DNA from: Legionella israelensis
Lineage (GTDB): Bacteria; Pseudomonadota; Gammaproteobacteria; Legionellales; Legionellaceae
DNA length: 64,000 nucleotides
NCBI RefSeq assembly: GCF_004571175.1
Contig: NZ_CP038273.1
Span: forward strand, 62,001-126,000
Direction: 5' to 3'
This document shows positions 26,157-36,502 of this stretch, piece after piece (position 1 is the stretch's first letter; every line of letters begins with the position of its first letter). Under the pieces are notes generated by a model. It worked only from the letters and a program-made list of their open reading frames with translations, was not told the DNA's origin and ran no database searches. Position numbers and translations under genes: made by a program.

Positions 26157-27050
26157 ATGTGCAATGAAAAGAACGGTATATCAGCAACGGAACTGGACAA
26201 AATAAAAAGAAGTATTAACTCTTTTCTTGTTTCAACGGATCAATTAGCAAGCAAAATTTCTCAATTTTCAAAACAGGATGCAAAACTGGATGGCGTTGTT
26301 GATCTCCTGACACAAGCTGAACATTACATACAATCACCTCCTGTGACCAAACAAGTCGGCTTTTTAGCGGCAAGACAAAATATTCCATTCCGTGAAATAT
26401 TTTCTTTATTGAAAGATGGTTACAACGGCAAAATGAACGATCATCTACAGGAAATTCTAGATAGCGCTGAAATTGAATTAACGGTAAAAAACCGTGATCC
26501 TGATAATCCTCAAAGCCCAAAAGAGCTGGAAATAAAAATCGAACTTGCTGCTGCTGTAATTGATAAGTATGCTGGTTTATTGTCAATGGTTATAGGCAAA
26601 AAATCCACTGATAAAAAGGAAAAGGAAATCATTGAAAAAGCATCAAAAGCCATCGATGTATCTACCAAAAAATTCAGGCGCATCAACCTGATGTATGGTA
26701 TTAGTCAAGTTGAACAGGAAATTAGTCATTACATCAGAGAACATAAAGCCAGCCATTGCTTGCCTTTTCTTTGCACAGGTAAAACCATCCAGAAATATCA
26801 GTCATTGGCCAAATCTTTGAGAAATCTTCTTTCAGACCCTCTGTCAGCGCATGAACTTGCTGGCGGTCTTTATACCATTCGAACCGCCACAAAAGCAATT
26901 TCTGACCCCAGTATTCGTAATGAGATATGCAAAGCCATTAATCAAGTCCTCACAACTAATGGTTATCCGGTTGAAGACAAAAAAGCTGAGAAATTCATTG
27001 AAATTTACACCACACGTATGGATACGTTAAAAAAACATCAATTGGCCTGA
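26157..27050 (+). CDS. Hypothetical helical protein
   Basis: A 297-residue protein that I do not recognise. The start at 26157 has AAAGGAA 8 bases upstream; an upstream in-frame GTG at 26103 lacks a site. There are no membrane segments. The sequence is mostly amphipathic helix with heptad-like spacing (ELDKIKRSINSFLVSTDQL; EIIEKASKAIDVSTKKFRRI). A CLPFLCTGKTIQKYQSLAKS segment near residues 201-220 contains two Cys. The layout (cytosolic, helical, no family, monocistronic) is common among Legionella effectors and uncharacterised proteins, which is suggestive only. Confidence 0.55.
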   Translation: MCNEKNGISATELDKIKRSINSFLVSTDQLASKISQFSKQDAKLDGVVDLLTQAEHYIQSPPVTKQVGFLAARQNIPFREIFSLLKDGYNGKMNDHLQEILDSAEIELTVKNRDPDNPQSPKELEIKIELAAAVIDKYAGLLSMVIGKKSTDKKEKEIIEKASKAIDVSTKKFRRINLMYGISQVEQEISHYIREHKASHCLPFLCTGKTIQKYQSLAKSLRNLLSDPLSAHELAGGLYTIRTATKAISDPSIRNEICKAINQVLTTNGYPVEDKKAEKFIEIYTTRMDTLKKHQLA

Positions 27051-27255
27051 GTTTACGATAGAGATTATAATATCTAATAGATCACTAAGACCTTATCAGA
27101 GCTCCCGACAAATCGATGACTTGGAAAAACTCAGAGCCAGACTTAAAATCGACATCGACCGCAGTATCCATACGAAACTCTGTTTTAGACCCCGCTATCA
27201 AGTAGCAGGAACTCGATTGGGAAAAATAGCTTTGGAAAAATACAAACCCATATAG
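27031..27255 (+). pseudogene. Start-less coding-like remnant or frameshifted tail
   Basis: A frame open for 74 codons with no ATG, GTG or TTG start in its first part. It overlaps the end of the preceding gene in the +1 frame. It reads RPYQSSRQIDDLEKLRARLK followed by a basic segment with CFRPRYQVAGTRLGKIALEK, which looks like real protein. It could be the remnant of a truncated gene or the original tail of the preceding gene after a one-base shift. No family is recognised. Confidence 0.25.
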
Positions 27256-27304
27256 TTATTTACCAAGCAGAGATCATCTTAACACGCTGGTAAATGGTGA
27301 ATTA

Positions 27305-28075
27305 CTAAGTTCTTGTCTTTTCCCTGCTCTTATTGTCAGCCATGAAACTGGTAATATTGAAATTGTTCAGCTCATTTATGAAAAAATCAAATTGTTTTAC
27401 TTGCTCCTTATTTCTGAAAACCATTAAATTATTATTTATCAAATCAAATTTGTATTGAAGTTTGCAAAATTCTCTTGGATTGGATAATACCTGTTGAGAA
27501 AAAGCAACTATATTAATACCCTTATCATGCCTTGCTGAAGGTACCCGTAATAAAGGATGCCCTTCTGTAGCAACGCGTCTTCCAATTTCCTGGCACTTTG
27601 TGTAATTCACCGGATCAATTAACCAGGGAAATTCATCTGCTTTAGGGGAAAGATCAAAAGCCAAGCCGCAACAATTTACTTTTGCTATTCTACGGTCAAT
27701 CTGAATAAAGCTTTCTTCGCTAAAAGCATCAGGTGCATCCAGAATTTCTTTCATAAAATGAAAGGCTGTTTCATAAATGCTCGTTTCCATGGTTTCAGAG
27801 CCATACCAGACCGCAATAGAACCATCGCTGTAACGGGATTGAGTAATATGCTCAAACGGATAGTCAATAAAATCATTTTTACTGTAGTCAAAAGCACGCT
27901 GAATAATCTGTGCATTCTGTAAAGGCGGATGGGTATAAATTTCAAGAGAGTTTGCTGCTTCCCAATCCATGGGATCGTTGCTTAAATCATCAAATAAATC
28001 CTGTGACTTTTTTATACCTCGGATGTTTCTAAAAACATCTCTTGCATAGTCCATGGAGCAATCAAATAAAGACAA
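27305..28075 (-). CDS. RES-domain toxin of a RES-Xre toxin-antitoxin pair
   Basis: A 256-residue protein. The RES core is visible from SRYSDGSIAVWYGSETMETSIYE (about residues 80-102), containing the conserved Arg and Glu, to NIVAFSQQVLSNPREFCKLQ (about 188-207). RES toxins of characterised systems (ParT, MbcT) degrade or modify NAD+. It is longer than typical RES domains (about 150-180) through an N-terminal 65-residue extension. It starts with TTG one base after the antitoxin stop, so the two are one operon. Confidence 0.8.
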   Translation of the reverse strand: MSLFDCSMDYARDVFRNIRGIKKSQDLFDDLSNDPMDWEAANSLEIYTHPPLQNAQIIQRAFDYSKNDFIDYPFEHITQSRYSDGSIAVWYGSETMETSIYETAFHFMKEILDAPDAFSEESFIQIDRRIAKVNCCGLAFDLSPKADEFPWLIDPVNYTKCQEIGRRVATEGHPLLRVPSARHDKGINIVAFSQQVLSNPREFCKLQYKFDLINNNLMVFRNKEQVKQFDFFINELNNFNITSFMADNKSREKTRT

Positions 28076-28076
28076 A

Positions 28077-28463
28077 TTATTGTCCTCTTAAAAAATCAGT
28101 AAAACGTCTAATCTGAGCAATACCCATGTATCCATGTTCCAACATAACTTCTAAAGGAGCAAGATTATGTAGCTTATGATTTCGGGCTTTAATCCATTTA
28201 TAAACCACTTCTCGATTATAAGGATATAAAATACGTAGATTTTTATGAATCCCTAATAAATTGCCTACTCGCTCTATTGTATCCCGACCATGAATAATTG
28301 CTGTTCCCTTTTTATATTTTGCCAGTTGCGCAGGGCTTATACCACCCAGTAAACTACATTCTTCCTCATTTTTCAGCTTCCAATGCTGAAAAAGAGCAAT
28401 AACATTTTTTGTATTACGTTTTAAAATATCATCTGTTAATTGATGAGGAGTATTAGAAATCAT
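28077..28463 (-). CDS. Xre/ParS-type antitoxin (DUF2384 C-terminal domain)
   Basis: A 128-residue protein with an N-terminal HTH region (LLGGISPAQLAKYKKGTAII, about residues 38-57). It has a C-terminal domain like MbcA/ParS/Xre antitoxins (NLLGIHKNLRILYPYNREVVYKWIKARNHKLHNLAPLEVML). Antitoxins of this class neutralise the RES toxin by covering its active site and usually repress the operon. A dyad directly upstream is a candidate operator. Confidence 0.8.
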   Translation of the reverse strand: MISNTPHQLTDDILKRNTKNVIALFQHWKLKNEEECSLLGGISPAQLAKYKKGTAIIHGRDTIERVGNLLGIHKNLRILYPYNREVVYKWIKARNHKLHNLAPLEVMLEHGYMGIAQIRRFTDFLRGQ

Positions 28464-28482
28464 AATAATAATATAAAAATTA

Positions 28483-28515
28483 TCTATTTATATATAAATA
28501 TACTCTATAAATAGA
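28483..28515 (-). promoter_or_regulatory. Candidate operator of the RES-Xre operon
   Basis: TCTATTTATA at 28483-28492 and TATAAATAGA at 28506-28515 are exact 10-base inverted repeats with 13 bases between them. They lie about 20 bases upstream of the antitoxin start in an AT-rich promoter region. Autorepression by the HTH antitoxin is inferred from the family. Confidence 0.45.
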
Positions 28516-28597
28516 ATTTGTCAAAATTTATATTTTTTTCAACATGATTTTCACCAAATTTCTAGTTTCCATGAAATATTGTTGATTAGAACGATAC

Positions 28598-29272
28598 TCA
28601 AATTAATGCGGATGTTAATATCTCTGCTGTAAAAGAACTTCTTAAATAAAAGCCTCGAGGTAGGGTCTTTATTTTTTTTCCTGTAGAATCAAAAGAATAG
28701 CTTAAGGACTTGGCATTTGCTGCTTTGGGTCTAATCTGGAGATACTCTCCGTGTCGGGCGTCAATTTCTTCCAGTTGTCCCATACATATCATGTTGGTTA
28801 AATAAGTCCAGTCTGCTTCTAAAATCTGAGTTTGTTGTAAAGTCGGTGACCATAAAAAACCCAATCCTATTCTACGATGCAAAAAAGGAATTTCTGTGTC
28901 GCCTTCAACAGGTAACCAGAGAACTTTTTTTAATTTGGCAAAACATTGAGAGGCAGACCAGTTTTGTTGATGTATGGTTAACAGAGGAATAGTAGTAATA
29001 AAGGTAGACTCTGTTGGCTTACCATTTGAGCCAAGAGGGAGGGTTTTAAGTTCTATTCCCAAATGATGGAAATCGGGCAATGAATGATTGCTTGCCGTCG
29101 TCCCCAAAGCCAACTCAATAGCCTGCCCTACCCATCCTTTGCGCTGCGATGGTAGAGCAGGAAAGTCTAATCCTAATTGTTCTGCCAATTGAAAAAATGT
29201 TAACCCGGCAATTTGTTGATAATTGTCAATTAACTCTCGCTCATTTTTTGGTGGATTCTTTACAAAGGCCAT
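28598..29272 (-). CDS. mutH: DNA mismatch repair endonuclease MutH
   Basis: From the ATG at 29272 a 224-residue protein, the usual MutH length (229). The nuclease motif reads DFHHLGIELKTLPLG, giving the Asp, Glu and Lys of D-X(n)-E-x-K (about residues 70-80 from this start). AEQLGLDFPALPSQRKGWVGQAIELALG is the family N-terminal signature. MutH nicks the unmethylated strand at hemimethylated GATC sites after MutS/MutL recognition. It overlaps the 3' end of the upstream channel gene by about 32 bases, so it is probably translated from the aspS-channel transcript. Confidence 0.93.
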   Translation of the reverse strand: MAFVKNPPKNERELIDNYQQIAGLTFFQLAEQLGLDFPALPSQRKGWVGQAIELALGTTASNHSLPDFHHLGIELKTLPLGSNGKPTESTFITTIPLLTIHQQNWSASQCFAKLKKVLWLPVEGDTEIPFLHRRIGLGFLWSPTLQQTQILEADWTYLTNMICMGQLEEIDARHGEYLQIRPKAANAKSLSYSFDSTGKKIKTLPRGFYLRSSFTAEILTSALI

Positions 29273-32192
29273 TTTCATCTTCATCAACATTAACCAATTC
29301 TACATTCAGCGGAGGAATGGGGGGCTTTATTCCCGCTGCTTTAAATTGTGCCGTAATGGCAAACAATACTTTAGAACGAACTTCAAACCGTGTATGTTGT
29401 TCCACATTAATGAAGTATCTTACTTCAAATTCAATCAATGCTTCATCAATTTGTTTTAGAAAAACCTGTGCCGGTGGTTCACTTAATACTTCCGGAATAA
29501 TAGCTAAAACATCCAGGATAAGTTGTTGTACCGTAACCGGGTCATCTGCTCTGCTGACTTTAACCGGCACAACAGTTCTGACAATATTATCCTGATGAGT
29601 CCAGTTGGTGAATGGTTTGTTGAAAGTTTCAGCATTGGGAATCAAAACTTCCATATTATCCCAAGAGGATACCCGCATAGAGCGAATGCCGATATGAGCG
29701 ACACGACCCTCATAACTGCCAAGTGTGATTAAATCTCCTTCCCGCACAGGGCGCTCAATCAATAACATAATTCCGCCAATAATATTGCTGGCAAAATCAC
29801 GTAAGCCAAAGCCCATACCAACGGCCAACCCACCTAATATAAAGGACATGCCACTGAAGTCCAGACCCAGCACTCGTAAAGTAATGATACTGCCAATCAG
29901 AATAACCGCATATTGAGAGAATACCGACAGACTGTTTCTTATTCCGGCATCTTTGGCATTACGGTATAACCAGCGATAACAAAATTCTCTTGTCCATTTG
30001 GCTGCCCAAATAAAAATAGAAAGTAAAATCAAAAATTCAAATGCACTTAAAAGAGTAATATGTACGCCTGACAGGTTAATAAACGGATACAAAATAATCG
30101 TTTCCAAACGGTTCATGATAGTTTGATCAGAAAACAGGCCAAAAAGCTGAAATAAAAGCAAGATACTGACGATAAGAAGTAGGATACGTAATATTTTATC
30201 TAAAGGTTTTAATAGAACTTCAATCCAAAGCCAACCATTTTGTAAAGAAGAAATCATCCATTCAGAGATAAGCTCCAAAGCATCAAAAAGCAGTCCACGT
30301 GTTAATACATAAGCCATTAAAATTAAAAGTATATAAGCCTGATATAAGTACATTGTCCAAGCGAGCGTCGAAAATCCAAGTAAACCGATAATGGCCGTGG
30401 TAAAGAGCGTTAATGGCAGTAGAAGCACAAATATTTTTACAGCATTCTGATAATAGCGTTTTTTTCTTTTCAAATAAGGTTTTAATAAATGCTGCAGAAC
30501 ATCTTTGCTTTTCCAGGTAACCAGCGAAATAGCCAGTATAAAAAGCATAAATAGCCGATTAAATATATCTTGCAAAATCACAGATAAGGGTAATTGATGA
30601 CTAATAACCATTAAAGCAGTTGCCCATCCCCCCGCCAGCAACAACCATTTAAGTCGATAATATAATTTTACATCTTTGCCTGATGCATCGCTGATCCGCT
30701 CTAACAAAACCAAACGTGCGATCAAAATTAAGGTTCGAAAAGTTAACCAGACCACCATTAAATTGAATAATAACTGATAATTGGAATATGGGACTTTAGT
30801 AATCAGTAGACACATCAGCAGTAGACTGAACAGAGTAATATGAGGTATGTTGCGCTTTATTAAAATTAACAGGCCATCATAAAGATAGCCAGTCAGACGA
30901 TAACGTTCCTTATTATGAGAGAGAGAAAGCAGAAATTGATTAAAAAGAAAAGCAAAGATTAAAATAATTATCATAGATACCCATAAAAGTGCGGCTGGAA
31001 CAGGATCAGTCCAAAGATAATTATTACGAACTTTATAAGCCAATATTTTTAAATAATTATAAAATTGTTTGGGAATGGATACAATTTGCTGGAAAATCAA
31101 TGGCAAACTGTCTATCCGATATTCAGCTAAAGTCTGATGAGCAGAAGATGGTTGTTTTTTTAATAATTGCTGATATTTTTCTAGTTTTTCACGCCATATT
31201 TTCTGTTGTTCAATACTCTCCCCTATCCTTTTTTTTATATTTTGCTCTAACTTCAGATATTGCTGCTTTATTTCTGTATTATTTGAAAAATAGTGGTCTT
31301 GTGCCAATGACGCCGACATTTTGATTAAAGATTGTTGCATAGTGGAAAGATACTCAACGGCTTGTTTGTAAATGTCCACAACATTGGCCAAACTTTTATT
31401 CGTTCGGTTTTTAAGCAACAGATAATGTGCCTTGAGGATTTTTTTTTGCAAATGAAGCACATTTATTTCCTGCTGGGCAAGACGAATATTTTGATTGTTA
31501 ATTAATAAATTTGATTCATAAGCCATTAAAAACTGATCATTAATATCTGTTTTGTTTTGCTGTTGTTGTAAATCAATATTGCGTTGATAAAGCTGTCCAA
31601 GGAGTAGATTGACTTCCTCCTCTTTTGTTTCTATAGCTTTAATTTGTTGATTAAGTTTTATTTTGCTTTCCCATATTTGAATCTGTTTTTTTTCTTCCTT
31701 TAAAATCAATTGATATTGTTCGGCAAGTTTTATCGCTTCATTAATTAATTCAATGGTTTTTTTATTGACTGTACTTAATGTCTCTAATTTAGCTAATTGT
31801 TCCTGAGCACTGGCAAGAGCAGTTTTATCTACAAAGGCCTGTTGAATGGATTTGATTTTATGATCCAACTCCAGTTGCAGTTTTTGTTGATTTGCTAAAA
31901 ATTCCTGAAAATTATCAATTTTTAGTTTGATGAATAATTGTTTGATGTTATTTTGATTTGAACGCTCAAGAAGTTCAGCCTCATTTTTGGGAGGCTGAAT
32001 TAATTTAGTATTATTAATAGCCAGAGTCAGATTAACTTTTTCCTGGGCAAAATATTCTATCAGTTTGCCCGTGTTGTCGCTGTCATGTCCAAAAGAGCCT
32101 GAGGAGGTGAAAAATAACAACACCAACAAAAAATACTGAAGACAACGGCTAAAAATAACTTTGCTTACATTAGATTTGAACAGAAGACGCAA
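29241..32192 (-). CDS. Large mechanosensitive channel, MscK/KefA type
   Basis: A 983-residue inner-membrane protein. A signal peptide (residues about 1-35) is followed by a long periplasmic coiled-coil region (about 40-385), roughly eleven membrane segments (about 395-800), and a C-terminal MscS domain. In that domain [20 protein letters not shown] is the pore-lining TM3 and [15 protein letters not shown] the start of the beta domain. It releases solutes on hypoosmotic shock. It is slightly shorter than E. coli MscK (1120). It overlaps the aspS end by 23 bases. Confidence 0.88.
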   Translation of the reverse strand: MRLLFKSNVSKVIFSRCLQYFLLVLLFFTSSGSFGHDSDNTGKLIEYFAQEKVNLTLAINNTKLIQPPKNEAELLERSNQNNIKQLFIKLKIDNFQEFLANQQKLQLELDHKIKSIQQAFVDKTALASAQEQLAKLETLSTVNKKTIELINEAIKLAEQYQLILKEEKKQIQIWESKIKLNQQIKAIETKEEEVNLLLGQLYQRNIDLQQQQNKTDINDQFLMAYESNLLINNQNIRLAQQEINVLHLQKKILKAHYLLLKNRTNKSLANVVDIYKQAVEYLSTMQQSLIKMSASLAQDHYFSNNTEIKQQYLKLEQNIKKRIGESIEQQKIWREKLEKYQQLLKKQPSSAHQTLAEYRIDSLPLIFQQIVSIPKQFYNYLKILAYKVRNNYLWTDPVPAALLWVSMIIILIFAFLFNQFLLSLSHNKERYRLTGYLYDGLLILIKRNIPHITLFSLLLMCLLITKVPYSNYQLLFNLMVVWLTFRTLILIARLVLLERISDASGKDVKLYYRLKWLLLAGGWATALMVISHQLPLSVILQDIFNRLFMLFILAISLVTWKSKDVLQHLLKPYLKRKKRYYQNAVKIFVLLLPLTLFTTAIIGLLGFSTLAWTMYLYQAYILLILMAYVLTRGLLFDALELISEWMISSLQNGWLWIEVLLKPLDKILRILLLIVSILLLFQLFGLFSDQTIMNRLETIILYPFINLSGVHITLLSAFEFLILLSIFIWAAKWTREFCYRWLYRNAKDAGIRNSLSVFSQYAVILIGSIITLRVLGLDFSGMSFILGGLAVGMGFGLRDFASNIIGGIMLLIERPVREGDLITLGSYEGRVAHIGIRSMRVSSWDNMEVLIPNAETFNKPFTNWTHQDNIVRTVVPVKVSRADDPVTVQQLILDVLAIIPEVLSEPPAQVFLKQIDEALIEFEVRYFINVEQHTRFEVRSKVLFAITAQFKAAGIKPPIPPLNVELVNVDEDENGLCKESTKK

Positions 32193-33948
32193 GTTTAATC
32201 CCCAGTTCTAACAGCTGATCATGTCCCACAGATGCTGGCGCATTTGTTAAAAGACAGGAAGCTGATTGTGTTTTTGGAAAAGCAATGACATCACGTATAG
32301 AGTCCGAGTGCGTTAAAAGCATGGCTAAACGATCAATACCCAAAGCGATACCTCCGTGTGGAGGTGCCCCGAATTGCAAGGCTTCCAAAAGAAAACCGAA
32401 CTTACTTTTTGCTTCCTGCTCATTAATCCCCAGCAGTTCAAACACCGTTTGCTGCATGTCAGGCCGATGTATACGAATAGAGCCACCACCAATTTCAAAA
32501 CCGTTAATGACAATATCATAAGCTCGGGCCAGTGTACCTGTCGGATTTTTTTGCAGATGTTCAGCGTCTGTTTCTCGAGGAGAGGTAAATGGATGATGCA
32601 TTGGTTCAATCTTGTTTGTTTTTGGATTTTTTTCAAACATTGGCCAGTCTATGATCCACAATAATCGCCAACCTTCTTCGATTAGATTTCTATCATGGCC
32701 AAGCTTGACTCTCAATGCCCCCATAGACTCATTAACAATCTGACGTTTTCCTGCGCCAAAGAAAATAACATCCCCCGAGGCTGCTTCACACCTTTTTAGA
32801 ATGTCATGGATAACGTCTTCGGAAAGAAACTTCAAAATGGGTGACTGAAGACCTGACAATCCTTGCTCAAGATCATTAACCTTAATGTAAGCAAGACCTT
32901 TTGCTCCATAAATGCTGACAAATTTACCATAATCATCAAGTTCTTTACGGCTGAGTTCGCAACCCTTTGGAAGTTTCAGAGCAACTACCCTGCCCTCCGG
33001 ATCATTAGCAGCCTCACTGAACACTTTAAAATCTGAGTGAACAACTAAATCTTCAATATCAACAAGTTCTAGAGGAATACGTAAATCCGGTTTATCGCTG
33101 CCAAAACGTCTTATTGCTTCAGCATAACTCATACGTGGCAGTTGTTCTGGTAAATTGACATCTAATAACTGTTTAAATATTTTTTTCAACAATCCTTCGA
33201 TTATCTCCTGAACCTGATGTTCATTGACAAATGCCATTTCCAGATCAAGCTGGGTAAATTCTGGTTGCCTGTCTGCACGCAAATCTTCATCACGAAAACA
33301 TCGAACAATTTGATAATATTTATCAAAACCGGAAGTCATTAAGATCTGCTTAAAAAGCTGAGGAGATTGGGGTAAAGCATAAAATTCTCCCTGATGCACT
33401 CTGGAAGGAACAAGATAATCACGCGCACCTTCGGGAGTTGCTTTTGTTAGCATAGGGGTTTCAATATCAAGGAAACCACGTTCGTTTAAATAATCACGAA
33501 TACAGCTATTCATTTTATGACGAATAATCAGGTTATTCTGCATCGTGGGTCTGCGTAAATCAATGTAGCGATATCTGTAGCGTAAATCTTCATTAATCAG
33601 GTGATGTTCATCTGGTAAAAAAGGCGGAGTCAGAGACTGGTTGAGTATTTCCAGTTCACTTCCCAGAACTTCAACCGCTCCAGTAATCATTTTTTCATTG
33701 ACCATCCCAGCAGGACGCCTTCTTACTGTACCTGTCGCTTTAATGACATATTCATGTCTTAATTTCTCTGCCTCCATGAATATATCTTTATTTTCCGGCT
33801 CATAAACCACTTGCAAAAGACCAGAACTGTCCCGTATATCAAGAAAAATAACACCGCCATGATCCCGACGGTTATGAACCCAACCGCAGACAGTGATGGT
33901 TTGTTGAAGATGAGATTCGTTAATTTCACAACAATAATGTGTACGCAT
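32170..33948 (-). CDS. aspS: Aspartyl-tRNA synthetase
   Basis: A 592-residue class II synthetase, matching the bacterial form (about 590). The N-terminal OB-fold anticodon-binding domain includes [19 protein letters not shown] (residues about 21-39). Class II motif 2 is [21 protein letters not shown] (here residues about 216-236), and motif 3 is [12 protein letters not shown] near residue 530. The bacterial GAD insertion domain lies between motifs 2 and 3. Whether it also charges tRNA-Asn depends on gatCAB elsewhere. Confidence 0.97.
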   Translation of the reverse strand: MRTHYCCEINESHLQQTITVCGWVHNRRDHGGVIFLDIRDSSGLLQVVYEPENKDIFMEAEKLRHEYVIKATGTVRRRPAGMVNEKMITGAVEVLGSELEILNQSLTPPFLPDEHHLINEDLRYRYRYIDLRRPTMQNNLIIRHKMNSCIRDYLNERGFLDIETPMLTKATPEGARDYLVPSRVHQGEFYALPQSPQLFKQILMTSGFDKYYQIVRCFRDEDLRADRQPEFTQLDLEMAFVNEHQVQEIIEGLLKKIFKQLLDVNLPEQLPRMSYAEAIRRFGSDKPDLRIPLELVDIEDLVVHSDFKVFSEAANDPEGRVVALKLPKGCELSRKELDDYGKFVSIYGAKGLAYIKVNDLEQGLSGLQSPILKFLSEDVIHDILKRCEAASGDVIFFGAGKRQIVNESMGALRVKLGHDRNLIEEGWRLLWIIDWPMFEKNPKTNKIEPMHHPFTSPRETDAEHLQKNPTGTLARAYDIVINGFEIGGGSIRIHRPDMQQTVFELLGINEQEAKSKFGFLLEALQFGAPPHGGIALGIDRLAMLLTHSDSIRDVIAFPKTQSASCLLTNAPASVGHDQLLELGIKLASSVQI

Positions 33949-33960
33949 TATACCGCCTGT

Positions 33961-34605
33961 TTAATTGTTTACTGTTTTTTTGTTTTTGAGAGATGCAAGA
34001 GAATTCGGTTGCATGACTCCCAGAGAAATAATAAATTTCAATGCTTCATCAACACTCATAGATAGCTCAATCGCTTCATGCTGCGGTATCATCATGATAA
34101 ACCCCGATGTAGGATTGGGGGTTGTCGGAACAAAAACAGAAATCATCTCCTGTATGGATTCTTTTTCTTTGACTTCCCTAAGAGCTACTCCGGTTTGAAA
34201 TGCGAGGCTCCAAAGTCCTTTTCGTGGATATTCTATCAAAATAACTTTGCGAAAAGCTTGACTGTCGGAAGCAAAAAGCGTACTTATCACCTGCTTTGCA
34301 GAATTATATATGGAACGCACAAGAGGAATCCGAGATAACAGCGCCTCTCCCCAAGCCACTAACCGCTGTCCTAAAATATTGGTAGCTACAATGCCTGTAA
34401 TCATCAGTAAAAGCAGTGAAAGCAAAACGCCAAAGCCAGGAAGATGCATTCCAAACAGTTGCTCAGGCTGATAGGCAGCAGGCAATAAGGCTATGGTTTG
34501 ATCCAGCAAGTCTATAATAAAACGAAGCACCACATAAGTGACTAATATCGGCAACCATACAATTAGTCCAGCAAATAAGTAACTTCTTAGGGATTTGGAT
34601 TTCAA
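33961..34605 (-). CDS. DUF502 family membrane protein
   Basis: A 214-residue protein with two hydrophobic segments near the N-terminus (about residues 9-32 and 55-80) and a cytoplasmic-type C-terminal region. LVAWGEALLSRIPLVRSIYNSAKQV is the DUF502 signature, followed by VFVPTTPNPTSGFIMMIPQ. Members are conserved next to aspS in gammaproteobacteria but their function is unknown. It lies 12 bases before aspS and overlaps the FmdB-type gene by 4 bases. Confidence 0.88.
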   Translation of the reverse strand: MKSKSLRSYLFAGLIVWLPILVTYVVLRFIIDLLDQTIALLPAAYQPEQLFGMHLPGFGVLLSLLLLMITGIVATNILGQRLVAWGEALLSRIPLVRSIYNSAKQVISTLFASDSQAFRKVILIEYPRKGLWSLAFQTGVALREVKEKESIQEMISVFVPTTPNPTSGFIMMIPQHEAIELSMSVDEALKFIISLGVMQPNSLASLKNKKTVNN

Positions 34606-34913
34606 TCTTTTTCACCTTTATTCTTTGCAGTCTTGTTGCTTTCTGTCGTTTTCATGTCCTTCTTACTGGTTTCTTCTGATTTACCTTTCTCTTCTTTTTT
34701 GTTCTCCTGTGCTTTGCTTTCAGGCTTGCCTTTGTTCTTAAAATCAGTCACATACCAGCCACTGCCTTTCAGTTGAAACCCGGTCGGTGAAACTAATCGG
34801 ATCACATGATTTTCATAACAAACTGGACACTGTTTCGCAGGAGGATCACTCACTTTTTGCATTAGTTCAAATTGATGATGACAACTTGTACATTGGTATT
34901 CATAAATCGGCAT
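34602..34913 (-). CDS. FmdB-family zinc ribbon protein
   Basis: A 103-residue protein. The N-terminal MPIYEYQCTSC, ending a C-x-x-C pair, and the second pair CPVC at residues 32-35 form the FmdB regulatory zinc ribbon. GFQLKGSGWYVTDFK follows and is characteristic of the aspS-adjacent members. The last 45 residues are a charged, Lys/Glu-rich tail of low complexity. The family is presumed regulatory and its target is unknown. It is the first gene of the FmdB-DUF502-aspS cluster. Confidence 0.9.
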   Translation of the reverse strand: MPIYEYQCTSCHHQFELMQKVSDPPAKQCPVCYENHVIRLVSPTGFQLKGSGWYVTDFKNKGKPESKAQENKKEEKGKSEETSKKDMKTTESNKTAKNKGEKD

Positions 34914-34968
34914 CTGAAACCCCGTAATTATTTGCTCATGTTATAGCTTCCTCTTTTTTACATCTTCA

Positions 34969-35038
34969 GACTTATTTTGTAATTTCAAGGCTCATTTACT
35001 TCATTGTTAAACTGCGTTTTGAAATTTCAAAATAAGTC
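34969..35038. repeat. Imperfect 20-bp inverted repeat downstream of bioD
   Basis: Arms at 34969-34988 and 35019-35038 match as inverse complements except for one position (GACTTATTTTG and CAAAATAAGTC outer parts), with a 30-base loop. It is located after the bioD stop and before the FmdB gene start. No clean T-tract follows it, so terminator function for the bio operon is possible but unproven. Confidence 0.5.
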
Positions 35039-35129
35039 CGAAAAAAAATACCATGCTGCATAACATGAGTTATTCATTTAAAAACTCAAAATAGCAGCTA
35101 ATTATATCCAAGTCCTCACCTTTGAACAA

Positions 35130-35786
35130 TCAAAGAATAGCCGGATTAACAATGATCATCTCGCTTTTATAGGGAATAAAACCCAAATAAGGCATTTTTA
35201 AATGATTGAGTAAAGTCTCGATGGTTTGTTCGCTGGCTGTAAGATTTAGACTATTACCGGCATAATTGGCAATCCATCCTGCGCAAGGGATATGATGATT
35301 CATTAATACAGACTCAGTAAGTAATGCATGATTGATGCAACCTAGCTGAATACCAACCACTAAAATGACAGGAAGCTGACTCAATTTCAACATATCCAGC
35401 CAGGTCTGATGTTCATTCAGAGGAACAAGTACCCCGCCTGCCCCTTCAATCAATAAGTAATCCAGATAATTCCAACAAGAATTAAAACAGTAATCCACAA
35501 TGGCATTTACCGATAAAGTATCACCAACCGCTGACGCGGCAATATGCGGTGATACCGGCATTTCATAAGCCCAGGGATTAATTTGTTCGAGATGAAGTTG
35601 AGAATACTCACGAATCGCCAGACTGTCAGGACTGACCAGTTTACCTTCATAAGAAACACAACCGCTGGCAACCGGCTTAATGGCTTCCACCTTAAAAGAT
35701 TTTAAAGCAAGATATTTGAGTAATTCGCAAGTAGCATAGGTCTTGCCACAATCGGTATCGGTACCGGTGATAAAATACCGTTTCAT
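35130..35786 (-). CDS. bioD: Dethiobiotin synthetase
   Basis: A 218-residue ATP-dependent enzyme that closes the ureido ring of 7,8-diaminopelargonate to dethiobiotin. The P-loop ITGTDTDCGKTYA (residues 6-18) fits the family GTDTxVGKT with Cys in place of Val. KPVASGC near 38-44 and EGAGGVLVPL near 115-124 are the other hallmark motifs. It overlaps bioH by 4 bases and is the last gene of the leftward bio operon. Confidence 0.95.
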   Translation of the reverse strand: MKRYFITGTDTDCGKTYATCELLKYLALKSFKVEAIKPVASGCVSYEGKLVSPDSLAIREYSQLHLEQINPWAYEMPVSPHIAASAVGDTLSVNAIVDYCFNSCWNYLDYLLIEGAGGVLVPLNEHQTWLDMLKLSQLPVILVVGIQLGCINHALLTESVLMNHHIPCAGWIANYAGNSLNLTASEQTIETLLNHLKMPYLGFIPYKSEMIIVNPAIL

Positions 35787-36502
35787 ATAATAAAAGTCCT
35801 CAATGATTCAAGAAATTCATTCTGATGGGAAATAAAAGGCATATGTGCTGATTTTTTAAATACAATATAATGAAAATAAGGATAATTCTTCTTCATGGTG
35901 CACATGGTTTTCACAGGTACAATGGCATCGAGACGCCCAAACATGAAACAAACAGGCTTTGTAAAATGCATTAACTTTTCACGCAAATCCCATTCACTTA
36001 AAACATTTAATCCTTTTTTTAAACTGTTTTTATCAGGTACATCCAGTGAATAATCAAACAAACTTAACCCTCTATTCTGCAATTTTATAAACTCCTGTAA
36101 GGTATGAGATGGATTGGAACAAAGGGCTTGGTAAAAATTATCCAGTATATTTTTTTCAATGCCTGGCCATTGCTTATCCTTAATGAATCGAGGTGTCGCT
36201 GCAACATTAATAAGAACGGATATCCGTTGTGGGGCTTCTATCGATAAACGTGTAGCATAAAGGCCACCAAGTGACCATCCAAGCAGTACAAATGTTTGAG
36301 GAAGAATATCCAGCAATTCTTCTTTAAAGGTCAACCAATTCATCAAGGGCGTGCCACCAAAACCTGGTAAATCGACACAATAAACCTCAAAATCAGCGGT
36401 AAGTTCTGGTAATAACGTGTGCCAGATGCGACTGTCAAACCCCCAACCATGGAAGAAAACGAGGGTTCTTCCACGGCCCTGTCTATTAAAACGAATAGTC
36501 AT
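35783..36502 (-). CDS. bioH: Pimeloyl-ACP methyl ester carboxylesterase
   Basis: A 239-residue alpha/beta hydrolase that removes the methyl ester from pimeloyl-ACP and so ends BioC-dependent pimelate synthesis. The nucleophile is S77 in GWSLGG. The acid is in FGRLDAIVPV and the His in KKSAHMPFISH. An HGWGFDSRIW segment forms the oxyanion region. The length is close to E. coli BioH (256). It is embedded between bioF and bioD, overlapping each by 17 and 4 bases. Confidence 0.92.
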   Translation of the reverse strand: MTIRFNRQGRGRTLVFFHGWGFDSRIWHTLLPELTADFEVYCVDLPGFGGTPLMNWLTFKEELLDILPQTFVLLGWSLGGLYATRLSIEAPQRISVLINVAATPRFIKDKQWPGIEKNILDNFYQALCSNPSHTLQEFIKLQNRGLSLFDYSLDVPDKNSLKKGLNVLSEWDLREKLMHFTKPVCFMFGRLDAIVPVKTMCTMKKNYPYFHYIVFKKSAHMPFISHQNEFLESLRTFII

